Positions 23,978 through 36,239 of a DNA stretch of 57,718 bases are shown piece by piece. This stretch comes from Terana coerulea (lineage: Eukaryota; Basidiomycota; Agaricomycetes; Polyporales; Phanerochaetaceae), in contig JAKOGH010000163.1 of NCBI GenBank assembly GCA_024811115.1, positions 1 through 57,718 on the forward strand. The letters run 5' to 3'. The position numbers were made by a program, and so were the translations under genes. Within the stretch, counting starts at the first letter, position 1, and every line of letters begins with the position of its first letter. Under the pieces are notes generated by a model. That model saw nothing but the letters and a program-made list of their open reading frames with translations. It made no database searches and was not told the origin of the DNA.

Positions 23978-25393
23978 TCACGGAAGCCTGGGCGGCTTCT
24001 CCTGAGCGTCCTCCGCCTGCTCATGCCCCGAGACGCCGCCCGCGCCGATCCACGCGCCACGCTCATCGCTCGCATCCACGCCCGAGGCGGACGCCGTAGT
24101 CCAAGTCCCGTCTGCGCGCCCGGGGCCGAACAGGATCGGCGCGGACACTGTGAGCGTGTGCGGCGGGCGGCCGGACCCGCCGCGCGTGACCTGGACGCGG
24201 CTGTTGAAGATGACGAGGAGCGAGTTCGAGTAGAGCTTGCCGAGAATCGTGGCGACGGTGGTGTAGTACGCGTGGCGGCGCACGGCGGCGTACAGGACGA
24301 GGGTGAGGATGGCGGTCAGCGCTGTGCAGACGCGGGTTGGCGGGCAGACGGCGCGAAAGACGGGCGGGGACGCACCTGTGAGCGTGCCGGTTTCAACGAT
24401 GACGCGCACGAGGCGGGAGACGAGGGCTTGCGTCTGGGCGATGGGCGTGTTGTGCCGCAAAAGCTAGAGCACGGCGTGAGACTGGACAAACCTGGAAGGC
24501 TGGGACTCACGTAGAAGGCCATGGTGGCCGCGATGACGACGTCGCACACCGCGCTGCCAGACAGCCATACCTGCGTCGGCGTAAAAGTATGCGGTGAGGG
24601 TGAGACACATGCACGGGCGGCGAGACAAGGACGCACGAGCGGGACGATCCGATCTCGAGCCTGGAGGTTGGAAAAGTCCGCAGCGTCCAGCTCCCCGAAG
24701 ATCGCGACGAGGAGCGAGCATATCGCCTGCATAACGGAAATCTGCAGCGGATGCGACTTGAGGGGCGGTTGCAATAGATGAGAGATAAACTTACGAGACA
24801 GATGAATATCATGAGGACTGTGGAGCGTGACAAAATCCGGATGCGATACGCATAGTACGACTGCACCGCACAGCTGACTGGTATACGCTGTGAGTATGGT
24901 AGCAAACACGGAAGGGCTGTGAGCCATTGCGCACTCAATGCTGTGAACGTCGGGACGGCCAGCCATTCGAGCTGGATGGCATTCAGCAGCGCCGTGTCCC
25001 CAAAGTGGCTTCCATACGCGTTGAATATATCCCGTGCGACGATGAGCGTCTGGGCGGTGTCGAGGAGATACACGCTGTAGACGAGGGCTTTCGCGAGCCA
25101 CGGGTCTCGAGGGAACGACGTGTAGTACCAGTCTGCGCGACGGTAAGATGGGGCGTGCGAGACGGAGAGGGTCGGGCCACGCACATACTTGGACGGAGAG
25201 GACGCCGTAGAGACCCCAGTTGATCAGGGCCGCGAGAAGCTGTGTTCAATGCATTCTCAGCCGATATCCACGGTTAAGGTAAAAATATACACCACTCACC
25301 CTGGGAGCAGCTCTGTGTGCAGAGGTCAGTGTACTGCAGCTTTTAGCGGCCGAAAACGCACTCCTCGGCCATAACAGCTTGCATTGCGGACAT
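23978..25393 (-). CDS. DUF6534-type seven-helix membrane protein 3
   Basis: Closest relative of gene 2 and convergent with it. Start ATG 25393 (MSAMQAVMAEE); a second ATG at 25384 is equally possible. Small exons give AAPR and LLAALINWGLYGVLSVQV, exactly parallel to gene 2. Then come WYYTSFPRDPWLAKALVYS, DTAQTLIVARDIFNAYGSHF, LQLEWLAVPTFTAL-like, CAVQSYYAYRIRILSRS, DAADFSNLQARDRIVPL, VWLSGSAVCDVVIAATMAFY, LVRVIVETGTLT and LVLYAAVRRHAYYTTVA. The tail ends EKPPRLP. All introns have normal borders and the frame is intact. The C-terminal exon is markedly GC-rich. Role unknown; it probably sits in the plasma or an inner membrane. Confidence 0.82.
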
Positions 25394-27654
25394 ATGCAGT
25401 AGCAAAAGCGGAGAGCGACGAATACGCGCACTCCGGCGTCGATGCAGCTTTAACTCGCCGGAGGCAACGCCGTCGTGGGAGCCAGTCCTGCGTATGACGC
25501 CGTGCGCGGTTCGAATGTATGTAGAGGAAGTTGTGTAATAAGAAAGGAAGAACTGACACGCGGTACACGGAAGACTTCGGTATCATGTAGGACCTCTGCT
25601 ACACTCGGCCTAATTCGACGATATAAGTGTCTACTGGGGGCTTTGTTGCGATCGCGGCGGGAGTCCGTCGAACTATGGACGAAGGAATCATATACCTTAA
25701 CGAGCCAGAGCTTTAGTATCCGTTCACAGTAGACATCTACTGCCATCCATGCTTCTCCAACTCTCTCCGCATGTTCTGTTGAGAATACTCACCCACCTCC
25801 TTGAAGCAACTTCATGTTCACTGGTACATGTTGCTCCGTGCTCGGGAATCTGGCGGGCAACTGCGCTCACAAGGTCGCAGCGACAGTTTCTCTCCGCGGC
25901 TGCTATGGGAAAGTCGCGCGCTATTGCACCCAACGGCACAAAGATGCTGGGTGCTCTCGTGCAACCCGGGCGACGTCGAGGTTTGTGGTGAAAGGTTGAA
26001 TTTCAAAGTCAGCGTCTCCCGCCGACGCACTCCGCATCAACAACGCGCGCCCCGCCCTTTCCCGCTTTGGTACTCCACCCGTTCCAGCGTCTATTTTACG
26101 CTTTCAACGTCCCGCAACAGTCGTCCCGCGTCCCGCGTTTTTCAACGCTCTGCATGCGAGCATACATTGGCTGGTGCGTTTCAGCTAGACCGCTATAGGA
26201 CACATCCACTGATCCATCTCAGTTGAAGAAGTAATTATCCGTTTCCCATGGCGCCACGCCGAATCTCAAGTTTTCATGTCCGCAGCTCGAAGGAAGTGAT
26301 TCGCAAAGTTTCCCGTTTGACTTGTTCACGCCAGGTGTCGTTCATGAGAGGGGATACCGGACCACTCGGTGAGCGTAGAACGCGCTCTCAGCATCTGTAT
26401 TAGCACTGACAGCTGTGATTTTCTCGGGCTACTACACCAGGCTGCCATCGCGCATCGACATTGAGAACGCGTTGGGAGTGGGTCCGTCGCATGGGACCGC
26501 ATCGTGGCGTATCATGTGTGAGAAGACGATCTTGTGAGTCACAGCGTGCTTTCTCCGGAGACCTTTGCAAAGCACGAAATTAATAGTATGGTCCTCTCGC
26601 TATCAGGAAGAAGACTCGGGGCTGACGCTTGGCACTATGCAGGTTGCCAATGCGAAGAGCGTAAGTACTGTAAATCTCAATTCCGTGATACGCTCCTGCT
26701 TATATAGGAAGGCGTAGATGAACGGCGTCCCGAGATCTTCTGCCCGGCCAATCTCCTCGATTAGGTGCACTGGCTCACGTTTACCGGAATCGACCATGGC
26801 GTCATGTCGCGATGGTGTTCGGTTGGCGAGCCTGCGCCGGTTTATGACAACAGGCACGTATCTCACCCCGTCGGCTCTCTTTAATTGCTCAAAGATTGCC
26901 GACTTATGCATGTTGCAGGGGCGTACCTGTGTATGTCTTACTCCAGCTCTAAAGACGCTCCGCTTATACACGATTTGTATTTTTTTTCGAGGCGGATTGC
27001 GATATGCGCACGGTGCCATCTCAGCATCCGCTCGGTCCCGCGATCTAAGGAAGAACGCTTCACGACAGGAAACAGGCGATGGCTCTCGGGCTGCTCCGAG
27101 GTCAATTCACTTTTGGTCCCTGTTCTCGACCACCTGAGTACGTTACTTCTCACTGTTCATCTGTGGGTAACTGTTGACCATATCGCCCCCAGGTGCTTCG
27201 CCAAGATTGGCCAGATCTCACTGTGCTCTGACCTGTCTGCTGCTTCCTCTCGCCAAACGCCCCGCACCCGTCTGCGCTCAGGCCAACCATAATTAAATAT
27301 TTCTGAGACACCTTTCTACCGGAGCACGGCTCAGACGCTGGGCACGCGGACTGAATGGCGATATGGCGTGGGACGGGCGGCATCGCCACATCAATTCGAA
27401 GCGGCAGGGGGCTTACTGAATTGGCTACGGGCGAATCAGAAGGCGCGGGGTGACAGGTGCCATCGGCGGACGGCGCAGGTCTCGCGGGCGTGAGTTCGCG
27501 GAGGCGCCTTGCCCCGTCGGGCGACGGGCTCTGGGAACAGGCACGCGTCGCGTTCCTGGCCCAGAGAAGCATCACCGATCATATAGAACGTCTGTGCCCC
27601 TAGGGCTCTTGTGGCGTTCCCACCTTACCACACCACTCCCTCGCCCATCCCGCC
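25394..27654. other. 2.2 kb without a confident gene
   Basis: A frame at 25749 begins MLLQLSPHVLLRILTHLLEA, which faintly resembles an F-box but lacks the following conserved Trp. Between 26250 and 26760 several short frames could be joined by GT..AG introns (GLPSRIDIENALGVGPSHG, then LTLGTMQVANAKS, then EGVDERRPEIFCPANLLD). The joined product matches no family I know and runs into stops. Treat as unassigned, possibly a decayed gene. Confidence 0.35.
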
Positions 27655-30453
27655 ATGGCAGACCCCCGTGCGCCGTCCGAGGCGAGCGACAGCATCAAGG
27701 GGCTCGACGTCGAGAGCAAGCAGGCGATGTCCACCAGCCAGCTGGACCTGGTCGAGTACTACCAGAACAACGCCGGCCGGCTCGTCGTCGATCCCGAGTG
27801 CGTACCGCGCCAGGGCTGGTTCGAACACAGCGCGATGTCTGACTCTTGGGTATGCATAGAGAAGCAAAGATTGAATTCGGCGAATCTGTCGCGAAGTCGC
27901 TCAAGCTCACATCTGACGGCACCACGGTTCTGTGGCCACAGCCGTCCGACGACCCTGCGGACCCTCAGAACGTAGGGCGGCATCGCAGCGCTCGGTTGCG
28001 CAGGGGCGCTGATTTTGTTTTCGCAGTGGTCGGACCGTCGCAAGGCATTCCAGCTGTTCATCGCCACGCTGGCGGCCATAGTGCCGGACTTCGAGGGCGC
28101 AACCGGTACGCTTCAGTCTTCTTTGTCTTAAGGTTAAATTTCATATATATCTGCGTACCCACAGGCACTGCGGATCTCTTTGCGCTGGCCGCGCAATACA
28201 AGACATCTACGGGAGAAATCAACGATTTGACCACAAAGTGAGCGGTTTTACGGTTCATTCAATTCATATCTGAGACTGATGCATTCATGCACCATCAGCT
28301 GGAGCATCTTCCTGATCGGTAAGTTGACTTGCTGTACTCTTCAGACAAACACTGATATAGTTGTTACAGGCTGGGGTGGTTTGTTTGCAGTCATGCTTAT
28401 GCGGCGCTATGGACGTCTACCTGTGTTGTTCTGGTCGCAGGTAAGCTTTCCGATCCATTGCTTACACTGCTCTGGACTTACCCTCTACGCAGCTTATCGC
28501 ACTAGGCTTCCAAGTCGGCTGCACCTTTGCTCCCACGCTTACCGTCTTCGCCGGTAAGCACCATTACCCTTAAGCCCGCACGTGAGGCGTTGAGCTAATA
28601 AATGCCCTGTCCAGCCATGAGATGTCTGAATGGATTCTTTGCGTACGTCAACATTATCTTGTCTAGGACTTGGGAATATATGACTGAGACGTATTGCAGG
28701 ACGGCTCCACAGGTTACAGTAAGTTGGTGAGAATCATGTCCACCGTTCACCGATTCACATGAGCCAAGGGTCTCTACGTCGTTGCGGACATGTATCCGTT
28801 CCATCTGCAAGCTCGAAAGGTGATCGAGAAGTCGCTGCTGCTCCCACGCAACATATTCACGAGCATACGCGCAGATCAACATCTGGACCATGGGCTTCAT
28901 CCTCTCGCCGTTCATAGGCCCGTTCTTGTTCAGCTTCTTGGTGGCGCGCGCGAGGTAAGCCAACCGTACCACGTTTACCTGTGTGGTTTTGATTGTCTCA
29001 CATAATCTCTAGCTGGCGATGGACGTACGGCATCACCTGCATCTACAGCCTGATAGTCCTGGCGCTTATCGCGTTCTTCGGAGAGGAAACGTACGTGCTC
29101 ATCCCCCTGTTCACAGGACTCCCAGCTCACCTTTCGTTGTCTAGAATGTATGACCGCGCGCTGCCCAACCCGAAGCCGCACGGCCCCAGCTCGCGCCTCC
29201 AGACCCTCATCGGGGCCACCGGTGCACGCATGGCGAAGTACCGCTCGGGCTGGAAGGAGGTTATTCTCATTTGGTTCCAGCTCGTCTGGCGGCCGCACTG
29301 TTTCCTGATTCTGCTCTTCGAGGTATGTCTCCTGCGGTGACGCTCCGCACAATGCTCACACCTTGTTGCGTAGGCGATGCTGTTTGGGTTCAGCATTGGC
29401 GTCACGGTAAGCGACCTCACATCGACGGCGCGTTGCCGCAGTCTGACAGTGCGATAGGTCACGATCAACGTCTTGCTCGCCCTCCCGCGGCCGATCGGGT
29501 ACAGCTTCAACCTGACGCAGATCGGCGGCTTCTACGTCACGCCCATCGTACGTCTCGGCGCCGTCAGCACCAGCGCGGCGTAGAACATGTCTAACGTGAC
29601 GTTCTGACAGGTCGCCGTCCTGCTCGGTGAGCTGCTCGGCCGCTATCTGAACGACTGGATCATGCGCGTCTGCGTGCGCCGGAACAGCGGCGTGTTCGAG
29701 TCCGAGATGCGGCTCTGGTGCGTGCCAGGTGTTTGGACGCCCGTCTTGCGCATTGCGGTGCTGACGAGCGGTGCAGGGCGTGCTACATCGCGGTGGTGGT
29801 GTACACGGCGGGCATGGTGCTCATGGGCGCCGCGTTCAAGAACCACCTGAACATCGCGGCCGTCATCTTCGGGTTCGGCTTCCTCGAGGTCGCGACCATG
29901 ATCAACACGACCGTCGTCTGTGCGTGCCCTCTTCCTTCCTCCGTCCTTTGCGCACATACATACTCACCGCGCTCACAGATGCATACCTGAACGACTCGTT
30001 CCCGCGATACAAGGTGCGTGTGCTCGCTTGGTTACGAATGGTACTGGTGGGGGTGCTGACGGGCGCGACTGGCAGGGCGAGACGTCGGCGCTGCTGAATC
30101 TCGCGCGCACACTCGGCGGGTTCAGCGTGACGTACTTCCAGGTGCCGTGGGCGATCGAGCACGGCACGCTGCAGACGTTCGGGTGCGAGGCCGCGGTCGT
30201 CGCGGGCCTCTTCGTGCTCATCGTGCCGCTGCTTCCAGTGGAAGGGCCGGAGCCTGCGGGTGAGTGTGTTTGTGCTATCTGTATGGGCGGTTGGCTCATG
30301 AGAGTGTTAGGACCGGTTCTCTCTGTAAATTTCTTGATACTCCTCGAGGTTGTTGTGCTTTGTGACGATTGGGATGCGATTGGCAGGTTCGCTTGCTACG
30401 GTTTGTTACGGATTGTAATGATGGTGTATAGTACACGACCGCTAATGTTATGA
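27655..30453 (+). CDS. MFS transporter (drug/metabolite exporter type)
   Basis: Twelve-helix proton-coupled pump of the major facilitator superfamily, probably in the plasma membrane; substrate unknown. ATG 27655 (MADPRAPSEASDSIK) starts a hydrophilic N-terminus. Exons: 27655-27797, 27860-27971, 28027-28105, 28165-28237, 28299-28318, 28370-28440, 28493-28553, 28615-28642, 28700-28718, 28769-28819, 28875-28954, 29012-29090, 29145-29322, 29374-29406, 29458-29547, 29611-29717, 29777-29919, 29979-30013, 30076-30259. Visible motifs are WSDRRKAFQLFIATLAAI, WGGLFAVMLMRRYGRLPVL (motif A position) and WRWTYGITCIYSLIVLAL. The 3' end is uncertain: after 30259 the frame either reads on or splices (30260-30310) and stops by 30453, in sequence that is part of the downstream repeat. 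No frameshift in 19 exons. Confidence 0.88.
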
Positions 30454-30505
30454 TGACTTTACGGTGAAGTTCACTGCTAACTTGTACGTGGTAGACTCGG
30501 GATAT

Positions 30506-30761
30506 TACACGCTGCCACACTGAACAACCGGACATCTGCTGGTAGGGCCGGAGTCTTGGCCTGCTCGAAGGGCTTAGGAGGGAGACATATTGCGTGAAAT
30601 ATAAAACTATCATAATATATGATGTCTGATTGTACTATTCTAACTACCTGAGCGGCTATATAATGCAAGAAAAAATCTCTAGGCGGTAGGGAACCATAAA
30701 ACGACAGCAGGTGGACCGGCGCTACCGAGAAATGTCCGGTTGTTCAGTGTGGCAGCGTGTA
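30506..30761. mobile_element. TA-flanked MITE with 30-bp perfect inverted termini
   Basis: Positions 30506-30535 and 30732-30761 are exact reverse complements (TACACGCTGCCACACTGAAC...). Weaker complementarity extends inward to about 60 bases on each side. Both ends carry TA, the target duplicated by Tc1/mariner elements. The element is 256 bp, AT-rich inside and non-coding. The corresponding place in duplicated unit 2 (about 32960-33060) lacks it. This supports insertion after the tandem duplication. No transposase is in the window. Confidence 0.7.
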
Positions 30762-31229
30762 TCGCTGCTGACCCTGCCGTCGGTGACGTTCACAGAAACT
30801 AGTTTATTTCACTCAACACTGTGAGCATTGTAGATGACTTTCAGCTTCATCTGCACCCCTATCTGGGATTCATGCACCAAGTGCTGTGTTTTAGACTGAA
30901 CTCTTGGCCTGAACAGCAGCTTGGACGGGCCGGAGATTGCGTATAGACGCTGAAGACGATGTAAATAATAGTTTTCCTAAAAATCCATTTACGGAGCATA
31001 TCTCGATGCCTCGAGCAGTTCACACTGCACTGCCAGCTTGCGAGCTCGCGGTCCTCTCTGAGTCTTCGTCCTACTTTTCGCTGGCTTTAGTAGATTGTCG
31101 CTGTGAGTGTACTGCTCTCCTGATGAGATGGTGTTCTGCGGGGTTTGCTGATGTTTTGAACGTCTTGTTTGTAGCTCTGTAGCTCAAACAACTTGCGCAC
31201 AACTTGAAGCACACTCATTGCAACGAGAC

Positions 31230-32578
31230 ATGATAGCGAATGCTGCAGTGCCGCAAGAACTTATTGATCGAGTCCTTGACCATCTTCACGATGACAACAC
31301 TGCGCTGCGCGAATGCTCTCTCGTTTGCTATGCCTGGATCCCGTCCACCTCCCTCCATCTCTTTCATTCCATCCGCTGGCCGCTGTGCTCTCAGGCCAGG
31401 GACGAGCGCACACCGAAATCCTGCGATTGCTCGTCCCACGGAGAGGGCGAGCATTTGGAAGAGTTCACCCAGCTCCTACAGCACTCGACTCGCGTCTCGC
31501 AGTACGTTCGGAAGCTGCAAGTGTCCACGATCAGATACTACGCCGATTCCAAGTTGCCCGTGAGACACGTGGATAGCATTCACCCGGAGAGCCTCTGGGC
31601 GATATTGGACCGCCTTCCTCGTTTGCGCCATCTCCATCTCAGCGTATGTGCCTTTCACACGCCCGAGCCTGGCACGAATCAACCTCCTGCGGCCAGGGAG
31701 CTGCAGATAGTCACTCTCAGTCACTGTCAGGCGTCTTCAACGAGCGAAGACCCCTTTTCAACCTCCTTCGCTACTTTCGCAAAATACAGACCCTCGAGCT
31801 GTTGTTCCCGTCTGTACAGTACCGGGTATCCGACGGCCTGGAGGTTGCCAGTGCAATCAACGCGCACCAACGCGTCCGTGCCCGTAGCTTTATCATTCAT
31901 CGCCTGCGGTTCCACGGGCTGGATACCCTCCTCTTCAACATGTATCTCCACGTGTTGGGTGTCGTGATTGATCCGACCGCGATCTCAGAAGTCGTCTTCC
32001 CGTACGTCGACCTTGACTATCACCCGATGATCAATGCGCTACTTCAAGAAGCCACAACTTATCTAACCTCCTTTGGGTGTGGCGTGGATCCATCCTCCCT
32101 GGCCCCGCTCGCTCTTGCTCGCTGCGCTCAGTTGAAAAAGCTCCATCTGCGGGGTCTTCTGTTCATGCCTCCACTGGATACAGGATCTCGGCTACAGTTC
32201 CTACAGGAACTTCCCGTTGTACGCTTAGTGCAAGGACTGCAGGAGCTCGCGATGACACCGCTGGAGCACATCAAGATTACGCTGCACGTGTTGCAACCTT
32301 TTATGGAACTCACAGGTGCGAGGGTGCCACGATACCTAGACCAGATGAAGGCCATGCTAGAGGTCTTTGGCTGGGACCAGATGCAGCAGGTAATGCTTGC
32401 CCTGGCATCGCTTGACACTGTTTCATTCAAGTTCGTGGTGACCCGTGCTCACAAACTGCAGGCTGAAGACCGAGTGCTCCTCGCCGCTACGATAGAGAGC
32501 CTGGCTCGGAGCATGATGCCTGCCCAGCTTCGTGTCATCTCGCAGATTGAAGTCGTGCTCGACTTCAAGGACCAATAG
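31230..32578 (+). pseudogene. F-box protein, tandem copy 1, one frameshift
   Basis: ATG 31230 starts MIANAAVPQELIDRVLDHLH; the F-box spans about residues 5-50 (VPQELIDRVLDHL...LVCYAWIPSTSLHLFHSIRWP). A long helical or LRR-like region follows, with YVRKLQVST, LRHLHLSVC, FRKIQTLELLFPS, LRFHGLDTLL, VLGVVIDPTAISEV and a C-terminal MPAQLRVISQIEVV block. One T is missing in the run at 31755-31759 (GACCCCTTTTCAACC), where copy 2 keeps its frame. Beyond it the sequence is open to 32578. It probably once encoded an about 450-residue SCF adaptor. A very recent mutation or a base-call error is possible because this is the only lesion. Confidence 0.78.
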
Positions 32579-33361
32579 ACCCAGCAGTAATATCTGATCA
32601 ACAACTGGTATGTCATTGTGCATTGTTCAGGGAAAGATTGGCTCACTCATTGCCCTGAATACTAGTACATCAATCGCAAGGTCAATCATACGGCAAAAAA
32701 AAAGCGGTGGCCAGTGTGCGAATGGCTGCGTAGTGGTCTGTATGGCACGCTCATCGGCGGAGTCCTCGCACATGCTTTCCACCTTGCCCGGAGCTCTTCC
32801 AGATTGCTATAGTAATTTTTGTACTTTGTAGGCTTGTTGTATTTAGGCTTTGTGACGACCGGGATGGGATTGGCTAACGTTAGCGTGCTACGGTTCCTTA
32901 CGGTTGATGGCGTATAGTACACGACCGATCAACACTACAATGACTGTACTTATGTGGACTTTACTGCGTGACTCGTCAGCTTCTTTTGCACTCACTGTTT
33001 GGTATTCGGCATGATCTAAGTGCTCGGTGTTTCACAACGGTGGGTAAGTAGTGTAAGTTAAGTTAACCTCTGGCTAGCGGCTTGGACGGGCCGGAGCGTG
33101 AAGCTGTCGTAAATAATAGTTTTTATAAAATCCATTTGTGGAACATATAACGTATCTCGATGCCTCCCGAGCAATTCGCACGCCCCCGCGAGCTCGTGGT
33201 TTTCCCTCCTTCCTCCTGCTTTTCGCTGGTTTGGAAGAGCCTCCTGTGGTGAGCGTGCAACTTTCTTGACGGCACAGTATCCTGCAGATTTTGCTGACGT
33301 CTTGAGTGTCTTTGTTGTAGCTCTGTAGTCGAACGAAGACAACAGCTTAGTGCGACAAGGC

Positions 33362-35835
33362 ATGGCAGTGGATGCTGCAGTGCCGCAAGAACTTGTTGAC
33401 CAAGTTCTTGACCATCTTCACGATGACAAAACTGCGTTGCGAGAATGCTCTCGTGTTTGCCACGCTTGGATCCCCTCCACCTCCCTCCATCTCTTTCGCT
33501 CCATCCGCTGGCCTCGGTGTTCTCGGGCTTGGGACGAGAACGGGCTGAGACCCTGCAATTGCTCGTCTCACGGAGAGGGCGACCATCTGGAAGATTTCAC
33601 CCGGCTGTTGAAAGACTCGAGCCGTGTCGCGCAGTACGTTCGGAAGCTGCAGGTGTCCACGCTTAGATGGCGCCACGAAGACTCCGGAGGGCTATATCGA
33701 TACATGGATACCATTTACGCGGATAGCCTCTGGGCGATGTTGGACCTCCTTCCAGGCTTGTGCCACCTTACGCTCAAGGCATGTGACTTCCATATACCCG
33801 CACCAGGCAAGCCTCCGCCTCGCGCCGCTAAGGAGTTAAAGATGGTCACCATTCGTCACTCTATGTCTTCGTCAAAGAACGAAAGCCCCTTCCTCAGCCT
33901 ACTTTCCTACTACTGCAGAATTGAAACACTCGAGCTGAGGTTTTCGGGGCTCCAGTATCCGACGTCTAGTTACTCGGAGCTGACCAGTGCAATCCATTTG
34001 CAGCTGGGCGTCCATGATCGTCGTCTTGTCATCCCTCGCCTACGGTTCTATGGGTCTGATTCCGAGCTCATCAACACATATCTTCCACATGCTGGGGCCC
34101 GTCATCGATCCCACCGCAATACTGGAGATTCACCTCCCGTACACGTCGCACGGCCTAAGCTCGACGCTCAATGTGCTACTCAAAGAGGCTTGCAACCTGA
34201 CTTCCTTTTCCTACTCCATTGATGCCAGTGCATCCTCTCCACCGCCGTCCGTCCTCGCTAGCTGTGCCCGTCTGAAGACTCTCAGCCTGACTGGTGTTCT
34301 CACCATGTCTGCACTCCTTCCAACGCGTCACCGGTCGGGACTGTTCTCGGATAACCGCTTTGCGCGCGCCGTGACGCAGGCATTGCGGAACCTTGCCAGC
34401 GCTCAGCTAGAGCACGTCAAGATCACGGTGTATGTGACAGGTGCTTCATCAGGAATCGCGAGGGGGTCGGCGAGGCGAACCAAAGCTGAGCTGAAGACAA
34501 TATCAGAGGTCTGGAGTTGGGGCCACATGTACCAGGGAATGCTCGCACTGCCACATCACGAAAGAGGTTTTAGTTTATATTGTGTTAGATAGGGCATATA
34601 GCAATGATAGCCCCATTGACTTCCTCGACATATATTGTACTACATACCCAGGTTTTGGCTATGGGCTGTAACAGGGGCTATCGTGCCTTTGCTATGATTC
34701 ACTATGAACAGCAGCTACCGGCGTGTGAATCAAAATGCCGGATTGGGGAGAGCGACTTATTGATTACATAATTCTAGGATGTTTATTTACACATGAATTA
34801 TATTGCAAATAGCGGCGAACGCAGTACAGAACAGGGATGAGTATCTACTGTGGTCCGAGTCCGTTCGCTATCAGTACCAGTACTCGAGGCCAAGGTCTCG
34901 GGCTTCGTGAATCAGAGGTCAGTTACAAATTCTTGTGAAGAAGATAATATTTACATACACACACAGCTGCACATACGAAACCCTGAAGTCCCGAGCCTGT
35001 AGAGAAGAGTGAGTGCTGGGGGCAGTCCTTGTTCGCAGCAACACAAGGACTCACCAGCAGTCCAGAAAGCCACCACTGCTGGAGTATTGGCAGCATTGTG
35101 GGCCACTGGACATTGCTGTCCATGCATAGCTGCTCCAGTGTAGTTAGTGACTCGTGAGTGTTGCTGATAGTAGTAGCAATACATGTAAAATCTGGGACTT
35201 ACTGTGGTGTATGCAGGTGAGATGCGGACTTCAGAGGCGATGGCAGACAGCACATCTTTTGTACGTTCGCGTGAAGACCCGGAATCGGTCTCGGGCACTC
35301 AGGTCACGCCGTTAGTGAAGGGGCGATAGAAAAGGACCGAGGTATGTACAATTTTAGGTGCAGGCGCAGAGCCTCAGCTCCGTGCATGCTCGGGTATAGA
35401 ATGCCAGAGCGAATGGCTTCTCGCATAGGCTCACATAAACTCTAATAGAACTTAGTCAGCCAACTGGAAGCTCCTCGAGAAGAAGGCATCTACTCGCGGT
35501 TCTCAGAGACCGTAGTAGAGCGGATCATGTACTGTAGAGCATCATAGGCTCTACTAGCCTATCATATCTTTTTCTTTCAATGGATAACTCCGAGTACGTA
35601 CCATAGACAACATCAACTATGTAATTGAAACCCCTTTCCTGATGCATCACTCAACGCTGTTTCTTTGGAGTTCAGAGTGGAGGACAGGGACGGAGACGCA
35701 TGGGCTGCGAAGGGAGCTGCTATCACTGCTATGTTCAAGACGTTAGCTCGGAACGAGATGCCTGCCCAGCTCTATTCTATCTCTCAAGTTCAAGTGGTGT
35801 GTGACACTGCGCTGGATCGCTACAGCCTCATTTAA
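33362..35835 (+). pseudogene. F-box protein, tandem copy 2, frameshift and transposon insertion
   Basis: ATG 33362 (MAVDAAVPQELVDQVLDHLH) opens an F-box and an LRR-like body parallel to copy 1: YVRKLQVSTLRW, LCHLTLKAC, YYCRIETLELRFSG, LRFYGSDSELINTYL. One extra base near 34082 shifts the frame just before MLGPVIDPTAILEI. The sequence then runs to GHMYQGMLAL at about 34550 and breaks. The missing C-terminus resumes at about 35645 with ASLNAVSLEFRVED, then NEMPAQLYSISQVQVV, to a stop at 35835. The 1.1 kb in between is a transposon-like insertion. Two independent lesions make this a clear pseudogene. Confidence 0.85.
34557..35641. mobile_element. Non-autonomous DNA-transposon-like insertion in F-box copy 2
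   Basis: The ends are imperfect inverted repeats: CACGAAAGAGGTTTTAGTT at 34557 against CAGGAAAGGGGTTTCAATT read inward from 35641, 15 of 19 matching. The hexamer CATCAC occurs at both junctions (34554-34559 and 35645-35650) and could be the target duplication; in that reading the element is shifted by a few bases. The CAGG-type terminus recalls hAT elements, but the TSD length does not settle the family. No transposase-like frame exists inside; the 1,085 bases hold only short frames. The insertion site is precisely defined because copies 1 and 3 run through it. Confidence 0.7.
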
Positions 35836-36239
35836 GTAGCAGTTTGTATGTTGTCAGTCATATTACATATTACTAACTACCTCTATCAATTCCATTTACG
35901 GAGCATATCTTGGCGTCTGTCTCACCAGCAGGCAAATCGCACACCGCCCCGGTTTCCCAGACTCAAGGTCTCTTGGTCCTCTACTCTCTTGAGTCTTCCT
36001 CTGCTGCACTACACAGCTCCTCGCAATCGCGTCGCTGCTGGGCAACATAACTTACTCGTCCTGTACAACATATTTATCCTCTTTCTGGAGGACCAGAGAC
36101 ATTCATCGCGGTAAGTCGTATTTTGCTGCACATGCTTCAAACAGCTCTCTCACTAGCATCGGCGGGGTGTTTGAAGGTCTCAATAGCTCCTGGAAAGCTC
36201 GAGTAACGACTGGGCCAACGGCTCTCGCTGCTACCAGAC

